From: Lates calcarifer
Lineage: Eukaryota; Chordata; Actinopteri; Centropomidae
Length of the DNA stretch: 64,000 bases
Reading direction: 5' to 3'
Assembly (NCBI RefSeq): GCF_001640805.2
Contig: NC_066838.1
Span: 17,789,506 to 17,853,505, forward strand
Part shown: positions 47,791 to 61,699 of the stretch, one piece after another
Layout of the letters: every line of letters begins with the position of its first letter
How positions within the stretch are numbered: position 1 is the stretch's first letter
Notes under the pieces: model-generated
The model's database searches: none
Seen by the model: the letters and a program-made list of their open reading frames with translations, nothing else
What the model was told of the DNA's origin: nothing
Position numbers and translations under genes: made by a program

Positions 47791-49664
47791 TGGAGTGACA
47801 GTTAAAGTGCCTCACCCTTTAAGACTGACCTTCAGCCTTTGATCTGTGGCTCGCATGAAGGCGGAACATCAGTCAAAGATGTTGTGGGGCTCAGCACTTT
47901 TAAGCTGGACATCCGCTCCAACAGGGGATCAAAAGCATCTACGATTGGATCTGGAGCCTCCTCTCTCCATATAGCATGACCTCGCTGTGTGGTCGGTCGG
48001 TTGGTTGACCCCCTCCGCACACCCCTCACCCCAGGCAGTGGAGTGCCATGAAAGAGGCATCTTTAACAGGCTTTGGTTTGTCTCAAGAGCTAAATGGATA
48101 CCTTAAGTCTGGTTTAGAAGTCGGTTTAAAACATCCTGAAATGTACGTTAGGAGCTTGTGTATCTCATGTGTCAGCATAATTTAAACTGAATAGTTAAGT
48201 GCCTGTTTTATTAGAATAATTTTAATGTGGTAGCTATAATCAAAATGAGCAAGAAAATATTGCGGGTGCTGTTATGCTATCCATATGTTATTTCAAGGTG
48301 TGGAATTTTTAACGGTCAAACCAACGACCTCCCCCACCACTCGCATACCAACATAACCACACACACACCCCCACCCATTTCTCCTCTCTCTCCGTTTCTC
48401 CCTCTGTCTCACGTACGCACAAATTCACAAACATACACTGCTTCAGTCAGTCTCACCTCTCCCCCTCCAGAGTGCAGTACAAACAACTTATACATCTGTA
48501 CAGCAAGCTGATGTGCAAGCAGTAATACTTAACTGCTCTTTTTGGTCTGAGGCACTGTTGCTTTGCAGTTGTGTCTGTGCTGGTTTATTCTAGTATCTTT
48601 CCATCTCTCTTTTCCCCTCTGTCCATCCTTTACTATTCCTTTGTTTTTGCTTTCTGTGGGGGCTTACACTTGATCCCAAAGTCTAGTTTGTTTGACTAGT
48701 GTGAACACTGTGTACCATCCACTTGAAAAGGTGGTCTCCAGTACGGTTGGCATGTGTGTGTGTGAAAAACCCCTGACCAAAACACAGAAGTGCTGTAATG
48801 GATTGCTACTTAGAATCTGAATCTGAGGTCATAACTTTTTGACTATCCTCCAACCTGCGCAGCCATAAAACCACACAACTGATGAAGTTAAGAGCCTGGC
48901 AAAAGTGTTGTCTCCAAAATATCAGTAATAGCAGGCCCAGTGTGAAGGTCAGCTCCATTGTATGAGCTTGGGATCATGCAGTTGGTGTGCTTTTCTACTC
49001 TGCAGCAACAGCATAAACAAATGTCATGTAGTTGATGACGCAAGTGTACTCTTATTCTTCTTTGTGTTTTACCGGTGGATCAAAAACCAACTGGGTGTAT
49101 ACAGCCTCCTACTGTATTGGAGCGTGTAGATTTAAGTGTACTCTTTTACAGAGCATTACTAATGTGAAAGCTGAGTGGTAGGGGAGTGGACAGGGAGGCC
49201 GATCGTACTCAGGCACAGTACAAAACAATCGTGCCTTATATGAAAATGCCCTGTCTGTGACTGTCCATCCTTGCTGTCACAGCAGAAACCCTGTTACTGT
49301 ACCCCTGTCACCTTGTAATCTGATTCTTACTATTTTTATTTATCTTTTTATTTTCCCTGGTCTCACTTACATTCATCCCCATCTTCAATTAACCAGTTCT
49401 CCTTCCCAGCTGAATGCCTCTCTGGCCATGACTTAAATCCCACTCATTAATGAGCCACCTCGACACTAAATACTACAAGCCAGTTCAGGTATTGGGCGCT
49501 CAAAGACATGACCTTGTAATCTCATGTACGAACGTACACAGCACATGTGTGTGTCCACACATATTCATACATATACTGAAGTATACTGAAGTAGGACTGG
49601 GTGTGAATTTTTAGCCATAAGGATGGAAGTGACAGTCAGTCAGCCAGCCAACCAGTTTAGTCCA

Positions 49665-49830
49665 AATTAAAATATCTCAACAACTATTTCCTGAATTGCC
49701 ATCATAGATGGATAGATAGACATTCATGGTCCCCAGAGGATGCATCCTAATGACTCTGGTGGTGGTGATTTCTCCTCTAGTGCTGCCATGAGGTTGGGGT
49801 AGTTTCACATTGTTCCAAGTCACACTAGAT
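49665..49830. repeat. Teleost interspersed repeat fragment
   Basis: AAAATATCTCAACAACTATT, GACATTCATGGTCCCCAGAG, GATGCATCCTAATGACTCTG and GCTGCCATGAGGTTGGGGTA form a recognisable, diverged copy of a high-copy teleost repeat. Family not assigned. Confidence 0.65.
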
Positions 49831-52584
49831 AAACAGCTTAAATTAACTTTTAGCTTTTGTTGTGTTTTGTATTTGTTGAAGATCTTTCCTAAGTGAAGCC
49901 AGACACAAACAAAGTGAAGTGAATAACTCCTGTAAAATTAGCTGAATTTATTGCATTAGTGTTATTATTGGATTTTATTTTTATGTAACTGGTAGTGGTG
50001 GTGCATTTGCAGTCACTCTGCCAGCAGCTGTAGTTCTTTTCTCCATGTGGGAGGTATAATCAATGTCAAAAATCCCAGATATCTCAGACTCGGAATTACA
50101 AGTCGGAGGCTGATGTGAACAGTTTTTCCCACTTGGTTGCTTGTAATTATGGTTTTAGCCCTGGTTTACTTTGAGGAATATGAACATGTTTTTCCATAAA
50201 ATCCTTTATTTCATTTAACAAAAGAAGTTGCTTATCACCCTGGCCTAAATAAAATTTAGTCTAAGATTGGCAAATTTGTAGTTTAAATCAGGAACCATCT
50301 TATCAAAAAATAAGAGTAAGTAATATATCTACATATCTGATCAGATATTTAGTGCTGTCTTTCAGTACTTGACAGTTTTCACGACTCTATGCCTAGGACA
50401 AATTTCAGTAATTATCAAACAATATTGAGGCTCGATACCCAGCTCCAATGGAGACAAGTGCAGATTAGACACAGTCTTTGTTGAAAAGACACAGATCCCT
50501 CTGTCCCCAAATGGACTTAATTGGACTTAATGTCTGTCCCTGGAAATATTCACTCAAATTAATGGAAATTTTGCCCTGCCAGACAGTCTGGCAGAGAAAG
50601 GGAGAGAGAGAAACAACATTTGCAAGAATGACAGAGATTCTCCCAAAACCAAAGTGCACACCCCACCCTATCTGCCTAGCTCCTTATGTAAGGTGACATT
50701 TTCTAGTCATGTTAATACATTAATGCAGACATGACATCACTACTGCAATGATTAACTGATTAGTAACAGCTGCTGTTGTTGTTTTGAGTCATGTGATGTA
50801 CAACCAGCAGGTCTATACTGTGATACTGTGGGCAATGAGTTCACGGTAATCTTCAAATTGTTGCTTGCAGCTGTACTATTGGATATTATCCGTGGGCATT
50901 TCCTGCTCTGGATAAAGAACGTATTGTGCGAGAGAGTATGACGACATCCACACAGCATGCACACTCCAGTGCAAATGAAATACAGAGTGATGTGTCCCTC
51001 GGGCCTGAGGGGCTGAATGTGATAAAAATACACCCATCTGCCTTCTCCCTCCTGGACGGTCACAGAGGGACCGTGCTGTCTTATCTGGGGGTGTGTGTGT
51101 GTGTGTGTGTCTGTATTTTACTCACTGTTGAAAGGGATGTAATATACAAGGATGTGTTATGGTTGGCGGAGAGCATGTAGGTCTATGCTCAAGCCAAACA
51201 CCAAACCAGCTGATTACACTGATCTGATCTTTGTAGTGTTTGGTTAGGAATGAAATCCAACAAGCCTGTTCCCAGCCTGTAATTCAGACAGTTTAGAGGA
51301 TCTGCCAATCTGCTTTAATTTACTCCATTTGTATTACTTCAGTGGAAACTTGTAGTAAAATTATCTAAGTCCAGTCAAGAAAAACATTTTAGGGAACCAC
51401 CGCTGCTGCGTGTGTGGCTGTGTGTTTGTGTGTATGGCCCCCGTGTGTGGAGATGAGATTAATGCTGACAGTGTTTCAAATACAGCAGCGCAGTGTTTCT
51501 GTCCTCTCACTAAAGCTTATTTGGCCAAATGTCTTTTGAGGCTCATTAATCACCACTACCTACCCTCATACACATACACATAAGGCTGCCGCACACCGGA
51601 TTACTGTGGATCAAGATAGTGGGATGTTTACTAGAAGCCATTTCTCAATAGTCAGGTTGTTTACCTCCAGCTGCCAGAGACCGCACACCTGCCAGTTAAC
51701 TTCAGACCAAAGGTGAAGCAGGCTCAGTTTCTCCGCATGCCTTCCTGGACACACTGCCATATTCTATGCTTGGACCATAACAAACCTGTTAATCATGAGG
51801 CATAGTTTCCTCGTGACTCTTCCTCATGTTCTCAAATATTCTTCTTCTTAGATTCTGACAGTTTCTATCAACTAACCACCCCCGCCCCCTCTCTACATCA
51901 TCTAAATTTACAGCCCTCGCCGCTTCTCTCAGTCTTAATTTTGTCACAGATCCCCTCGATTCTTGCCTCCTCCCTTCGCCGTACAATCCACTGTCAGCTT
52001 CATTACCATCACTGAGCCTCCTCCTCCTTGTCCACCCTTCCATCTCTAACTTTCCCCCTCCTGCCCATCCTCTATGTGAACCTCTTCCTTATCTCTCCAC
52101 ATTCTTACATCCACCTCCTCTCTGTTTTCTACTTATCTCTCTATCTTCAGGGCTTTCTTTCAACCTCATCCAGGTGCTTGCCAGAGGATTGTGTTGAAAT
52201 AACTCCAGTTAAATGGCGGACACGAGGAAGAGAAAGAAAGAAAGAAAGAAAGGGGGAAAAACAGGGATTAATCAGAGATTGGATTGGCTAACAGCCGACT
52301 AGACCGAGAGCAGAGGAGGTGGCTGAGACAGGAAAGAAAATAAACATTGAGGCTACTGTGAGTGGGCGGAGATTGAGATAAACTACCACTTATATTACTG
52401 TACTCATTGACAGCTTTTCCCTACAGCTGCTCCGCTAACACCCAGTAAACAGGGAAACAAAACACGAGGAAATACAAGACAAGCTCAAAAGCATGCAGAG
52501 ACTATTTGCAGTGCACTGGTCTAATTTTTCTCACGTACCAACTGTATCCTCTGTGACTTCCTGCTTGGTGACTGGCCCCTTGTG

Positions 52585-52612
52585 TACACACACACACACA
52601 CACACACACACA
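52585..52612. repeat. (CA)n microsatellite
   Basis: About 13 CA units in the inferred first intron of prrt3. Confidence 0.9.
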
Positions 52613-53345
52613 TTCTTAAACAAATTTTTCCATATACTCACACAAATTACTCAAACCTTGCATGTGTTCATGAGCATAAAATGTACATGCCAGCCATAGT
52701 GTGCAGCTGCAGTAATTTCTCAGAGAACTAGACATCACGGCTGTGAATGGGCCCTAGGTGAGTCATAAGCAGCAGAATGAATTCTGCCACAGGCACTAAT
52801 GTCTTTTTTTCCCTCCCGATGTTTCGGGCTGAAGTTTCAGCATGATCCTGACTCCGCTCCCCGAGGTTATCTCCCACTGTGAGTCATAGGCAGAAACTAG
52901 TGTGAACAACGGAGGTTTACGTAAGTCAGCGGCAGTAGTGAAAGAAAAAGGGTGTTTTTTGAAAAGAAGTGCATGTTGAGGGGATGCGACTGGCAGCTGT
53001 TTAACTAGATGACTCGTAGGATTGTGTAATCCTCAGGAGCCCGGAGGTTTCTACGTGTCACTGGGCTCTCTGAGCTTCACCACACTCGGTGTTACAGCTG
53101 TCCGCTCCTGGCATCGGTGACTCAAACAGAACTAGCAGAAAAGGGAGGAGAGTAAACTTTGGAGGAGAAAGAAACTGATGCTCATCCAAAGAACATTTTA
53201 TGGCAGAGATGGTGTGGAGAAAAAAAAAAGTTAATGTGTCCATCTGCCACTGAATGAAACCATCTGTGACTCCTTTTGGTTTTTGCCTTGGTCATTTTGT
53301 CGGTGCAACTTGTTATATAACTTACAAGTTGAACTCTTGACTTTG

Positions 53346-53352
<7 letters not shown>

Positions 53353-53400
<48 letters not shown>
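53353..53400. repeat. (GT)n microsatellite
   Basis: About 20 GT units, with one CGT interruption near the right end, some 400 bases before the first coding exon of prrt3. Confidence 0.9.
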
Positions 53401-53402
<2 letters not shown>

Positions 53403-53881
53403 CTCTGCAAATGTGCCATGCATTCTGAAACAGTATACCTACAGTATACCACACCCTGTGTGTCTGCCGATGTCATGCTGCTAAAACCCCGTGGGAGTTT
53501 CATTGACATGTTCTCTGAATCAGCTTAGCAAAGCTGCAGTATGCACTCCTTAAATTAGGCATAATCACAAGTTCTTATAGATTTACACAATTCCATGTAT
53601 TAAACGTAAGCACATTCTTACTACGTGGACAGGAATTCTGCAGTGGATTTAAGCTTTTTCATCTGAGCCGAATAAACGTTAGTATGTGTTAAATTGTATT
53701 TCTGTTTTTGTGATGATATCTACAATGCTGCATATGTTTGTGCTTGTGTAGCTTGTTTTGTTGCGTGACATTTACACAACTTCTGTTTTTCTCTGCCACC
53801 AGAAGCACAGTGGAAGGATGGTGTGACTGACACAGACACAGACAGAGGGACCAGTCACTGCTCACCACTCAGAGGCAGACC

Positions 53882-56076
53882 ATGGCTCCCATGTCCCTCC
53901 TTTTCTTGGGCTTCTTCTTCTCCTTCCTCCATTGTTCAGATGCCCAGGTCATCATCGGCTCCTCCTCCTTCCCTCCTCTCGACCTGCCTATTAATTCTGC
54001 ACCTCCGCCAACGAGGCAAACCGCTCGTTTCTGGCCCTCTCTGCCCCCCAGAGGACGTAGTGACGTGCCTATCAGAGCCACAGTCCGGTATAGGCCGACA
54101 ACTCCCAATACAGTGCAGCATGGGAAAAGAATGACCCGTCCTACTGCACAGTCCACTCCTTCTTTTATATCTGCCCTCACTATGCAGAACCTCAGCAGCG
54201 GGCCAGTTTTAACCCAACCAACTGCCTCCAGGCCCAGGACTGACACTGCCAGTATAGCACTCATTAGGGCAAAAGGAGAGGCTGTTACAAAAAGCTCCAC
54301 TCCACCACTGGCCACTTTTCTCTCCACCACTGTCCCTGAGCCTGCAGGTGATAAGTCAGTGACAGCAGGTAATCCAGAGGACGGATCAGTAAAAGAGTCA
54401 GAGGATGGTGATTCACAGGGGTTAGGATCAGGTCATACTCCAACTGTAATGCTAGTGAAGGAGGAATCACCTGTTCCTCTACCAACGGTTGGCAACGAAA
54501 TGGCACAGTATTGGCCACAGGCACAGACCGCTATATCTAAAATTTCTGATGTAGAGACACCACCGCCAGACAGTCAGACTGTGAAGCCTCAGCTGTTTGT
54601 ACTTACAACAGCAAGCAAAACCTCTACAACACCACAGACAGAGACAAGAGCTACACTGTCCCCTGTGGTAACACAAGCAACACGTCAGACTATAGTGTTA
54701 ACAGGTGAGAAATCAAATGCATTAGGATGACTGCTTCATGACAGTAAGGTGTTGTTTAGGTCAACCTTTACACCCTGTCACAAATGTGTCTTTTCCACCA
54801 TATTTCAGGTGAACTGACAGCGAACACTCCACCCTCCGACAGAGTTCCTTCAAAGCAGGACTCTGTGGCTGTGCAGAGTGCCGCCACTGGCTCCACTGAT
54901 AATCAGCCACAGGCTTCAAGACTGCCAATTACTGCCCAAAGCCAGAAGAGCTCACAATCAGACAACACAACACCACAAGTAACAACCACAGCTACGACTA
55001 GTGTGGTTACTACGACACAGGAGGCTGTGAGAACGTCTTCAAAAGCATCAAATCAACCCAACAAAACAGCACAACTAGGGAGGAATACAGCTAGCACAAC
55101 TGTACATTCATCAAGGACAGGTAAGAGACGAGGGTTTGTGCTATACAGCTTGACTGGTTTGGGAGTTTTTTTTCATCCTTTGATAATTCCAGCTGGGACT
55201 TTTTTACTGGAAGAATCTGGGAAAAGCTTCAAAGGAGGGAAAAAGTAGAGACACTTTTCCATGGAAAGTGGGGTGGTAGTTGCGTGGGGTAGACGCAGCG
55301 AGGGAAGAAAGTATGAGCAGGAGGTACGAGGGAGGGTTAAAGAAGGGGGCGGGTAGATTCGTGGCCAAGCAGAGAGATAGACAAGAGGGGGAAAAGTAAG
55401 GGTCTGAAAAAAGAGACTGTTGGGAATACAGATGAGAGAGAGAGAGTAGACAGGCAGGGTGGGTGAAAGTGTGGCAGAAGAAAGGTACAGGCAGTGAGTG
55501 GGGAAGGTAATGAAAACCAGATGCACAGAGAAGGGGATGAAGGGAGGGGAGTTGAGGAAAAGTGGATGGAAAAGGAAAAGCATGACACATGGGACACATG
55601 AGCCAGTCTCTTAGATACCATGCGAACAACATCTTAATGACTGTTAAGCACTCAGGCTCTCCTGCCCCATGAGCAAATTTAAAGTCTTAAAGTGGGCTTG
55701 GTGGCAGGTCATTGAGAGCCTGGATCACTGAGAGCCTGGATCCATGAGTACCAGTTTGTATATACCTGTCCACATTTGTTTCTGGGCCATAAATGTGATT
55801 GTCTTTCCTATGAGATGGAACAGGACATTTATTTTTTAGTTCATCGCAACATGTGTGGACTTATAAAGCTGTGTAAGCAGTGAAAAAACTCAAGGGTAGG
55901 AGTAAGTTTAAGTGTATCCAGCTGTGAAACGTGATCAGCACATCTGGAATGTGTCTGGATCTTGCTCCTGTAAGAAAAGAAAAAAAAAGTTTGAGGGAAG
56001 GAAGTAAAACATACCTTTATATAAATAAAGAAGTGTGTCTGTGATCTGTATACAGTGCTCGCCACACAGTGAAATG

Positions 56077-56119
<43 letters not shown>

Positions 56120-59100
56120 TGGGAGGGACAGGAGAGAGAGGGCCAGGAAGTGAAACACATGTTGGAGTGAGTCATTAGTCAGCGTGTCAGCTTTATGGGT
56201 GTCTTCTACAGGGTGAGGACCTCCTCAGTGTACCAAGTGGTTGACGGTTTGAGTGTTTAAGCGCTGATCATTTTGTTCCACCATTCATCAAGTTGAATGT
56301 GTATGTGTGAAACAATTCCTTATAAATGATTCTACATACCCCATGGCTACAGCTGTTTTCTAGTGCCCCATCTGTCACTGAGTCATTATATTTTACATAT
56401 TTATTGTCTTCCTATGAAATACTTCCAAATTATTACATTTAGCAGGATTATCATTCTTGCAGTGTCACTTAATCCTTGTATGTTATGTTTTTTTAAATGT
56501 TATTATCTTCACGGTTGAGCAGCTTACAAAGCACTCGATGATGAATGGCCTTATGATTATAATGCTCTTGGGTGTTGCCAGGGTGTTGCAGGAAGACAAC
56601 GTGGGGTGGCTTGAACAAACAGAATTATGGGTATGTGCATGAGAAAGTTAGAGTCAGAGAGAGAGACAGAGAGAGAGAACGAGATGCCATATTGTCAAGG
56701 TGTTATCTTGTCCCATGAGGGATTTGTGTACTGTATAATAACTCCAAGCGAGATTTGCTTGTTCAGAGATGCATTGTGACAGTGTGCTGTGTTACGTAAC
56801 GGAGATGGTCTTGTTAATTATATAATCTAATCCAATCAAGCCACATAATTACTGCTCAGTTATGCAGAGGAGTTTGGCTCAACAAAATGTTTATTATGAA
56901 TATAATGGATGGATGATGTGGTGGCATGGCATTCAAAGCATACTTAGATTATTGTATGTCATGATTCAATCGTATTACACAAGTGAATACTTTCCCTAAA
57001 TTATTATTTAAGCCTACTTGGACTTTGGCTCAAGCATGTAAACATTCTCTCCTGCCGATATGTCGCTATTAGCTAAGTTGCTGTGCCTTTCTGAGTACAT
57101 GTTGTGTACTTTGTACATTTCTACCTGCACTAAGGAATGCAGTCTTTGCTTTAGGGTCTGTTATTTTCACACTAGGTCATATTTTGTGATGCACTGTGTA
57201 CCCAGCGACACACTAACCTAACAGAGAATAGAGAAAAACTGATGCAAATTTAATAAGATTTTAAAAATAGGCGTTATTGACACTGTATTAGTTGGATTAT
57301 TTGATTAGACCTTGTCTTCGTATTTATATTACATACGGACCTGGGACAACGTGTCTGTGCAGAACTGATTAAGTTACTACAAAGAACTTTTAGGGTCAGA
57401 TGATTCTGGCTCATGACTTTGATGGTGAGCTTCACCCCTCTAGTGGCTCTGAATAGTATTGCATATACTTTTGCTGCATTATTCTACTCTACTTAAATGG
57501 AAGGAATTCTGGAAGGAATATTTTGTCTCTTCAATAATATTCATATTATTAAAAATCTGAAAATTAATACTTTCTTCCTCTTTCCCTAGGGATCACTTCC
57601 TTCCTTACCACCGGTGTAGTTCCTGCCACCCGGACAAGGTTTGGCCCCACCTACCAGACTGGTATTGCTCAGAGGAACCGCTCCATTCTTCTGGGACATC
57701 CTCACCAAGCTCCCTACTCCACTTCTAATCCAGTCTCTTCTCCCAGCGCCAGTCCCTCCTCTAATGACACGCTTCTCTACTGGGGTAACCTGAGCCGGAC
57801 GCTGGCTTTCGCCTGGGAGCTGCATGTCTACGGCTCAGCCAGTCTCTTCCTCCTCCTGTTTGCTGGAGCTGCTCTCGGCCTCACCCTGTCCCCTGGCACA
57901 AACTGCCCTCATCGGGGTGCTCTTGCACTCGCCAATGCTCTGTTGTTTCTGGCCGGGGGCCTTAGGGCAGCTCTTTTTCTAATTGACCCTTACGGCACAC
58001 GGAAATTGCTCCCTCGCCCTGCAGTTACAGCCCTCTACAACTTGCCTCTACACCTGCTTGTGTGGACACATGCTGCCGTGGCACTGCTGGCCTTGCGGGT
58101 GGCAGGGGTTAGTGTGTTACCTTCAACTATGGAGCGTCCTCCCCTGGTGGCTGTGTTGGCAGTGCTGCAGTGTACCCTGCTGCTGGCTGTTGATCTGCTT
58201 TCCCCAGCCCTGTCCCCTGTGGTGCCTGTCACCCTGCAGGTCCTGTCCCTGTGCTGGGGCCTGGCAGTCTGTCTGGGCTTCCTCTGCTATGTCTTCCCAC
58301 GTATACGCTGCCCTCCCATTCCCCATCCCGGAGTCCCCGAAGAGGCCGGGAGGAAGGCTTGGACAGGGAGCAGGAGGACAGGCGTGATCCTTGCAAGAGT
58401 GCTGGCAGTGTGTGCAGTTGTGGGGGCACTGTGCTGTGGGCTGCACATTCACGCCACCTTATGGCTCTACGGACTGCTAGGGGACTGGACACACTTCAAC
58501 TGGGGATGGTGGCTGGTTCACTTCTGGGCCCGGCTCCTGGAGCTGGCTTGGGGGTTCTCCCTCCTGCTTCTGGGTTCTTGGGTGTTCTGGAGGCCTCAAG
58601 GTTGCCGGGGAAGTGAAGAGGGAGGGCCAGATGGCAGAGCAGCAGGAGACCTGCCATCCCCCGGCCAATCTGTAGGGTCCACTCAAAGACATACCTGCTG
58701 GTCCAAGATTGTGCAGAGCCTGAGAGGGAAGCCTTGCAGAAAGTCTGATAGTAATGGGGTGGGAGGAGGAGGAGGAGGAGGAGGACCAGGGGAGATGCCT
58801 AACAACTGGGCTGGTCAGGAACGTTCTGGAGCTGACATCAGTAAAAGTCTGATTAGGAACCAGAACCACGAGCAGGCTACGGCCCAGCCACGCTGTGTCA
58901 AAGACAGCAACAGGGGGCGCAACTACAGGGGCCACTCCGCAGAACGAGGCATATCTGATGGCTCCACAGGCTCCCTCTTGAGGCTGCAGGCTCTGGGCCG
59001 GCCTCCACAGCGCTCAGTGAGCGGCAGCCTGGATCAGGAAAGGGACACCTCCCTGTCTTTATATGAGTTTGACCTGCGGCCCCCCTCTCCCATCGACCTG

Positions 59101-59613
59101 ACCCGCAGCATTGACGAGGCTCTGCACAGGGAACACCTACTCGGAGGAGGCAGCCTGTTTCACCCTTTGAACCAAACCTCACAGTCCCCCTCCCCGGGCT
59201 CAGGGGTCAGCCAGGGGCCCTGGCTCCGCAGGAACAGTGATCCTCAGCTGCTCTCAGAGAGCAGCGAGGCCCCGACAGAGTCTTCCATGCCACTGGGGGG
59301 CAGCATACTCAGCAGCGTACCCAGCAGGCAGGTGACTGCTCCCCCCACGCCTTCACATCAGGGTCACAGGTGGGCTGGGAACGGGGCAGGAAGTGTCCCC
59401 TCGTCTGTGTCCTGCCCCGTGTCGCTTCGTCCCTCCAGGACGTCAACGGGGCATCTGGGGGAGGACGGAGTGGATGACACGCGGCCGTTCATCACACCGG
59501 ACTCAGAGAGGGTGCGGGGAAGGGCTGGGAGGCCGGTGGGGTCACGGAGCTACCTGGAGGTCAGCCGACACGATGACTCCGCCAGCGTCAGCAGTGAAAT
59601 TATTGACTTATGA
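53882..59613 (+). CDS. prrt3: Proline-rich transmembrane protein 3
   Basis: Three coding exons in phase: 53882-54704 (non-coding part starts at 53803), 54809-55120, 57590-59613; 1052 aa (human about 980). Residues 1-21 (MAPMSLLFLGFFFSFLHCSDA) form a signal peptide. A long Ser/Thr/Pro-rich extracellular region follows (about 22-450, mucin-like, many TT and PTT steps). Seven hydrophobic segments lie at about residues 456-714: SASLFLLLFAGAALGL, ALALANALLFLAGGL, LPLHLLVWTHAAVALLAL, VAVLAVLQCTLLLAVDLL, LQVLSLCWGLAVCLGFLCYV, ILARVLAVCAVVGALCC and LVHFWARLLELAWGFSLLLL. The cytoplasmic tail is long, with a Gly run at about 58757-58790 and the end ASVSSEIIDL. The gene family is little characterised and is expressed in brain; no reaction is known. 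The neighbour ogg1 supports prrt3 over its paralogue prrt4. The 57943 reading start is not real: the frame continues upstream to the acceptor at 57589. Confidence 0.9.
55121..57589 (+). other. prrt3 second coding intron
   Basis: 2.5-kb intron with no coding exon seen. It holds a strongly purine-rich + strand at 55230-55580 and a GT microsatellite at 56080-56118. Confidence 0.7.
56080..56118. repeat. (GT)n microsatellite
   Basis: About 19 uninterrupted TG units inside a prrt3 intron. Confidence 0.95.
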
Positions 59614-60949
59614 AGCAAACCCTGAGGACCAATGACTGCACATCAGACATACCCATTTAACAAATACTGTTCTTAACCAAGACTTCAACAAAAATTGTGA
59701 AAATCTGATCAGTGAACTTCCTAAAGATTCATTATTTTTAGAAGAGGGAAAATATAAAAAAAAGAGGATCTGGGTGATGAACTTAAAGGATATCGCCTAG
59801 TTGCCTTTTACCTTGTGTAAGGGTTCAACAACAGTGTTTGTGGAACAGACCTTTTACTCTGGGAGTAAAACAGGGAGTTATATAGCACAGATAAATAACA
59901 CAGCACACTCGTAATTCTCTCCATCTCTTTCTCACAATCACACATATCATCTCCCTCTCTTTCTTATCCTGCTTTTCTTCCACACACACGCCTGCAAAAC
60001 ACTGACATAACTCCAAGTAACACTGGGCACTGGGACCATACACACTTTTCAACCAGTCCATAACATAGGTTTTGTGTCTGAGAACACGTTTGAAGGGTGA
60101 AAGACAAATGTGGTTCTAAGCGTCCGAAGGTCCCATTTTCTATTGTCTCTGTGAAAAAATGTCTGCATGTCAACCGTCGTGAATTTCATCGCTTTCATAG
60201 AGTTTGTTTGCCGTCTTCCATGCTTCAGTTTGCTTTGTGATGTAAAGATGTGCCATACATAACCTTGGTTGGTTCTGTGCTATTTTTAATGGTCCTATAA
60301 ACCCATTATTTGGGTTAACTCTCTCTAGCGTCTTACCAGTATCATAGTGACTCAGCTATGGATTACTGCTTCTAAGCTCTTAACATGCTGCCGCTGTTGT
60401 TGTCGTCCAGTTTGCCTTGTATGTTAATGTGAAGCTGGTTTCAAAAAGAGGCAGGCAGTAAACAACAGCCAGAGACATGCAGACGCATGCTTACATGTGA
60501 AACTGTCGCTGAAGCTTTTGGCTTTTGCTGAAATTGTCAGTTTTAAAATGAAATTCATGCATTTGGCTGTGAGGTTGATGCATTTCATCTTGACATTTTG
60601 CTGTAGGACAAAGCTTTTGCGATCAATAATTATGTACAATTGAAGCATTCTGCTGCACTTTTGAAGAATCTGACTTAGAATATTAAACATAATCATGATC
60701 CTATCAGTTGCATTGAGTCAAACTGTTTGATCTCTTATCTAATTAAATGCTGCACAACTTCGCGAGGCTGCAACACACACATCTGGCTTGGCATGAACCT
60801 CAGAGCCCTTGTACCTAACTTAATAAACAGAGCACTTAACTGTAAGCCTGAGCACCAGACTGAAGTATTTTACTACTCAAGAGGAAAATATCTTTCAAAT
60901 ATATGATGTATAAGCAACAATGTAAATACTGTTATTTTTGATGTTCATG

Positions 60950-60955
60950 AATAAA
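60950..60955 (+). terminator. AATAAA polyadenylation signal, prrt3
   Basis: Canonical hexamer in TTCATGAATAAAGGCGTA, about 1.34 kb after the prrt3 stop. Confidence 0.55.
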
Positions 60956-61693
60956 GGCGTATTTGAAACATAGTCATAGTTGTTACTGTGAAAGACAATC
61001 TAAAGTGGTATTGCTTTTGTGTCTGAGCTGTGCAGACAGTTACGCTGTTTTGACATCAGATTATGGCCTGTTGAGGACATGCGGAGCTGTGACACGTTGA
61101 TACTTGACAACTTGCATGTCAAGGGACATTCTGGGCTGTGCTCAGGGCTGTAATAATGATGCTGGTTTTGCAACATGTATAACCAATGGCCGTGGTCTGC
61201 AGGAGTTTGATTTTTGCTTAATTTTTTCTGTCATTAAATAATGACTAAGGCATTAGAAAGAAACAAACAAAACACACACGCTACTTAGTCTATTAATCCA
61301 CCTAAAACTGTTTGGTGATCCTGAAAATAGTCCCTCCTCAGTGGTTCCCTCCTCAGTCAAAGTTTTGTTCCAAACTGAGCCGGTCCATGACTTGTTTTCC
61401 GGTTACCTCAGAGTGACTGACTTGCAGTAACTCCCAGTGATGTGAGACGCTTGACTTGTTTAGTATTTACAGTACAATGGCCTTGTGTTGTTGTCTACAT
61501 TCCAATGAACCTGTAAGATTTCACTGTATCAGGACTCACTGTTACTTCTTTTCCTTCATGACCAGGGTGGTACCTCCAGGACCCATAGTGTTTCCCCCTC
61601 CTCCCCAAAGCAGTACGTGCCATAGAAAATACAATCAGTGCCCCCCCCCCAGTCTGTAGCCACAGTGCATAAGTACAGTGTTAGTTTGATTCG

Positions 61694-61699
61694 TTTATT
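61694..61699 (-). terminator. AATAAA polyadenylation signal, sulfotransferase
   Basis: Minus-strand AATAAA (TTTATT on +), about 155 bases after the sulfotransferase stop at 61853. Confidence 0.5.

Larger units (their letters stand above)
45599..53802 (+). other. Inferred 5' UTR intron of prrt3
   Basis: No exon seen. Contains GT/CA microsatellites (47765-47789, 51091-51110, 52585-52612, 53353-53400), a teleost repeat at 49665-49830 and a pyrimidine-rich stretch at about 51820-52150. Confidence 0.4.

Noticed and set aside
55173..55632. Overlapping minus-strand frames of 94-142 aa
   Set aside because: They are pyrimidine-rich readings (Phe/Leu/Pro/Ser) of the purine tract in a prrt3 intron, not genes.
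57586..57825. Minus-strand 79-aa frame
   Set aside because: Antisense to the third prrt3 coding exon.
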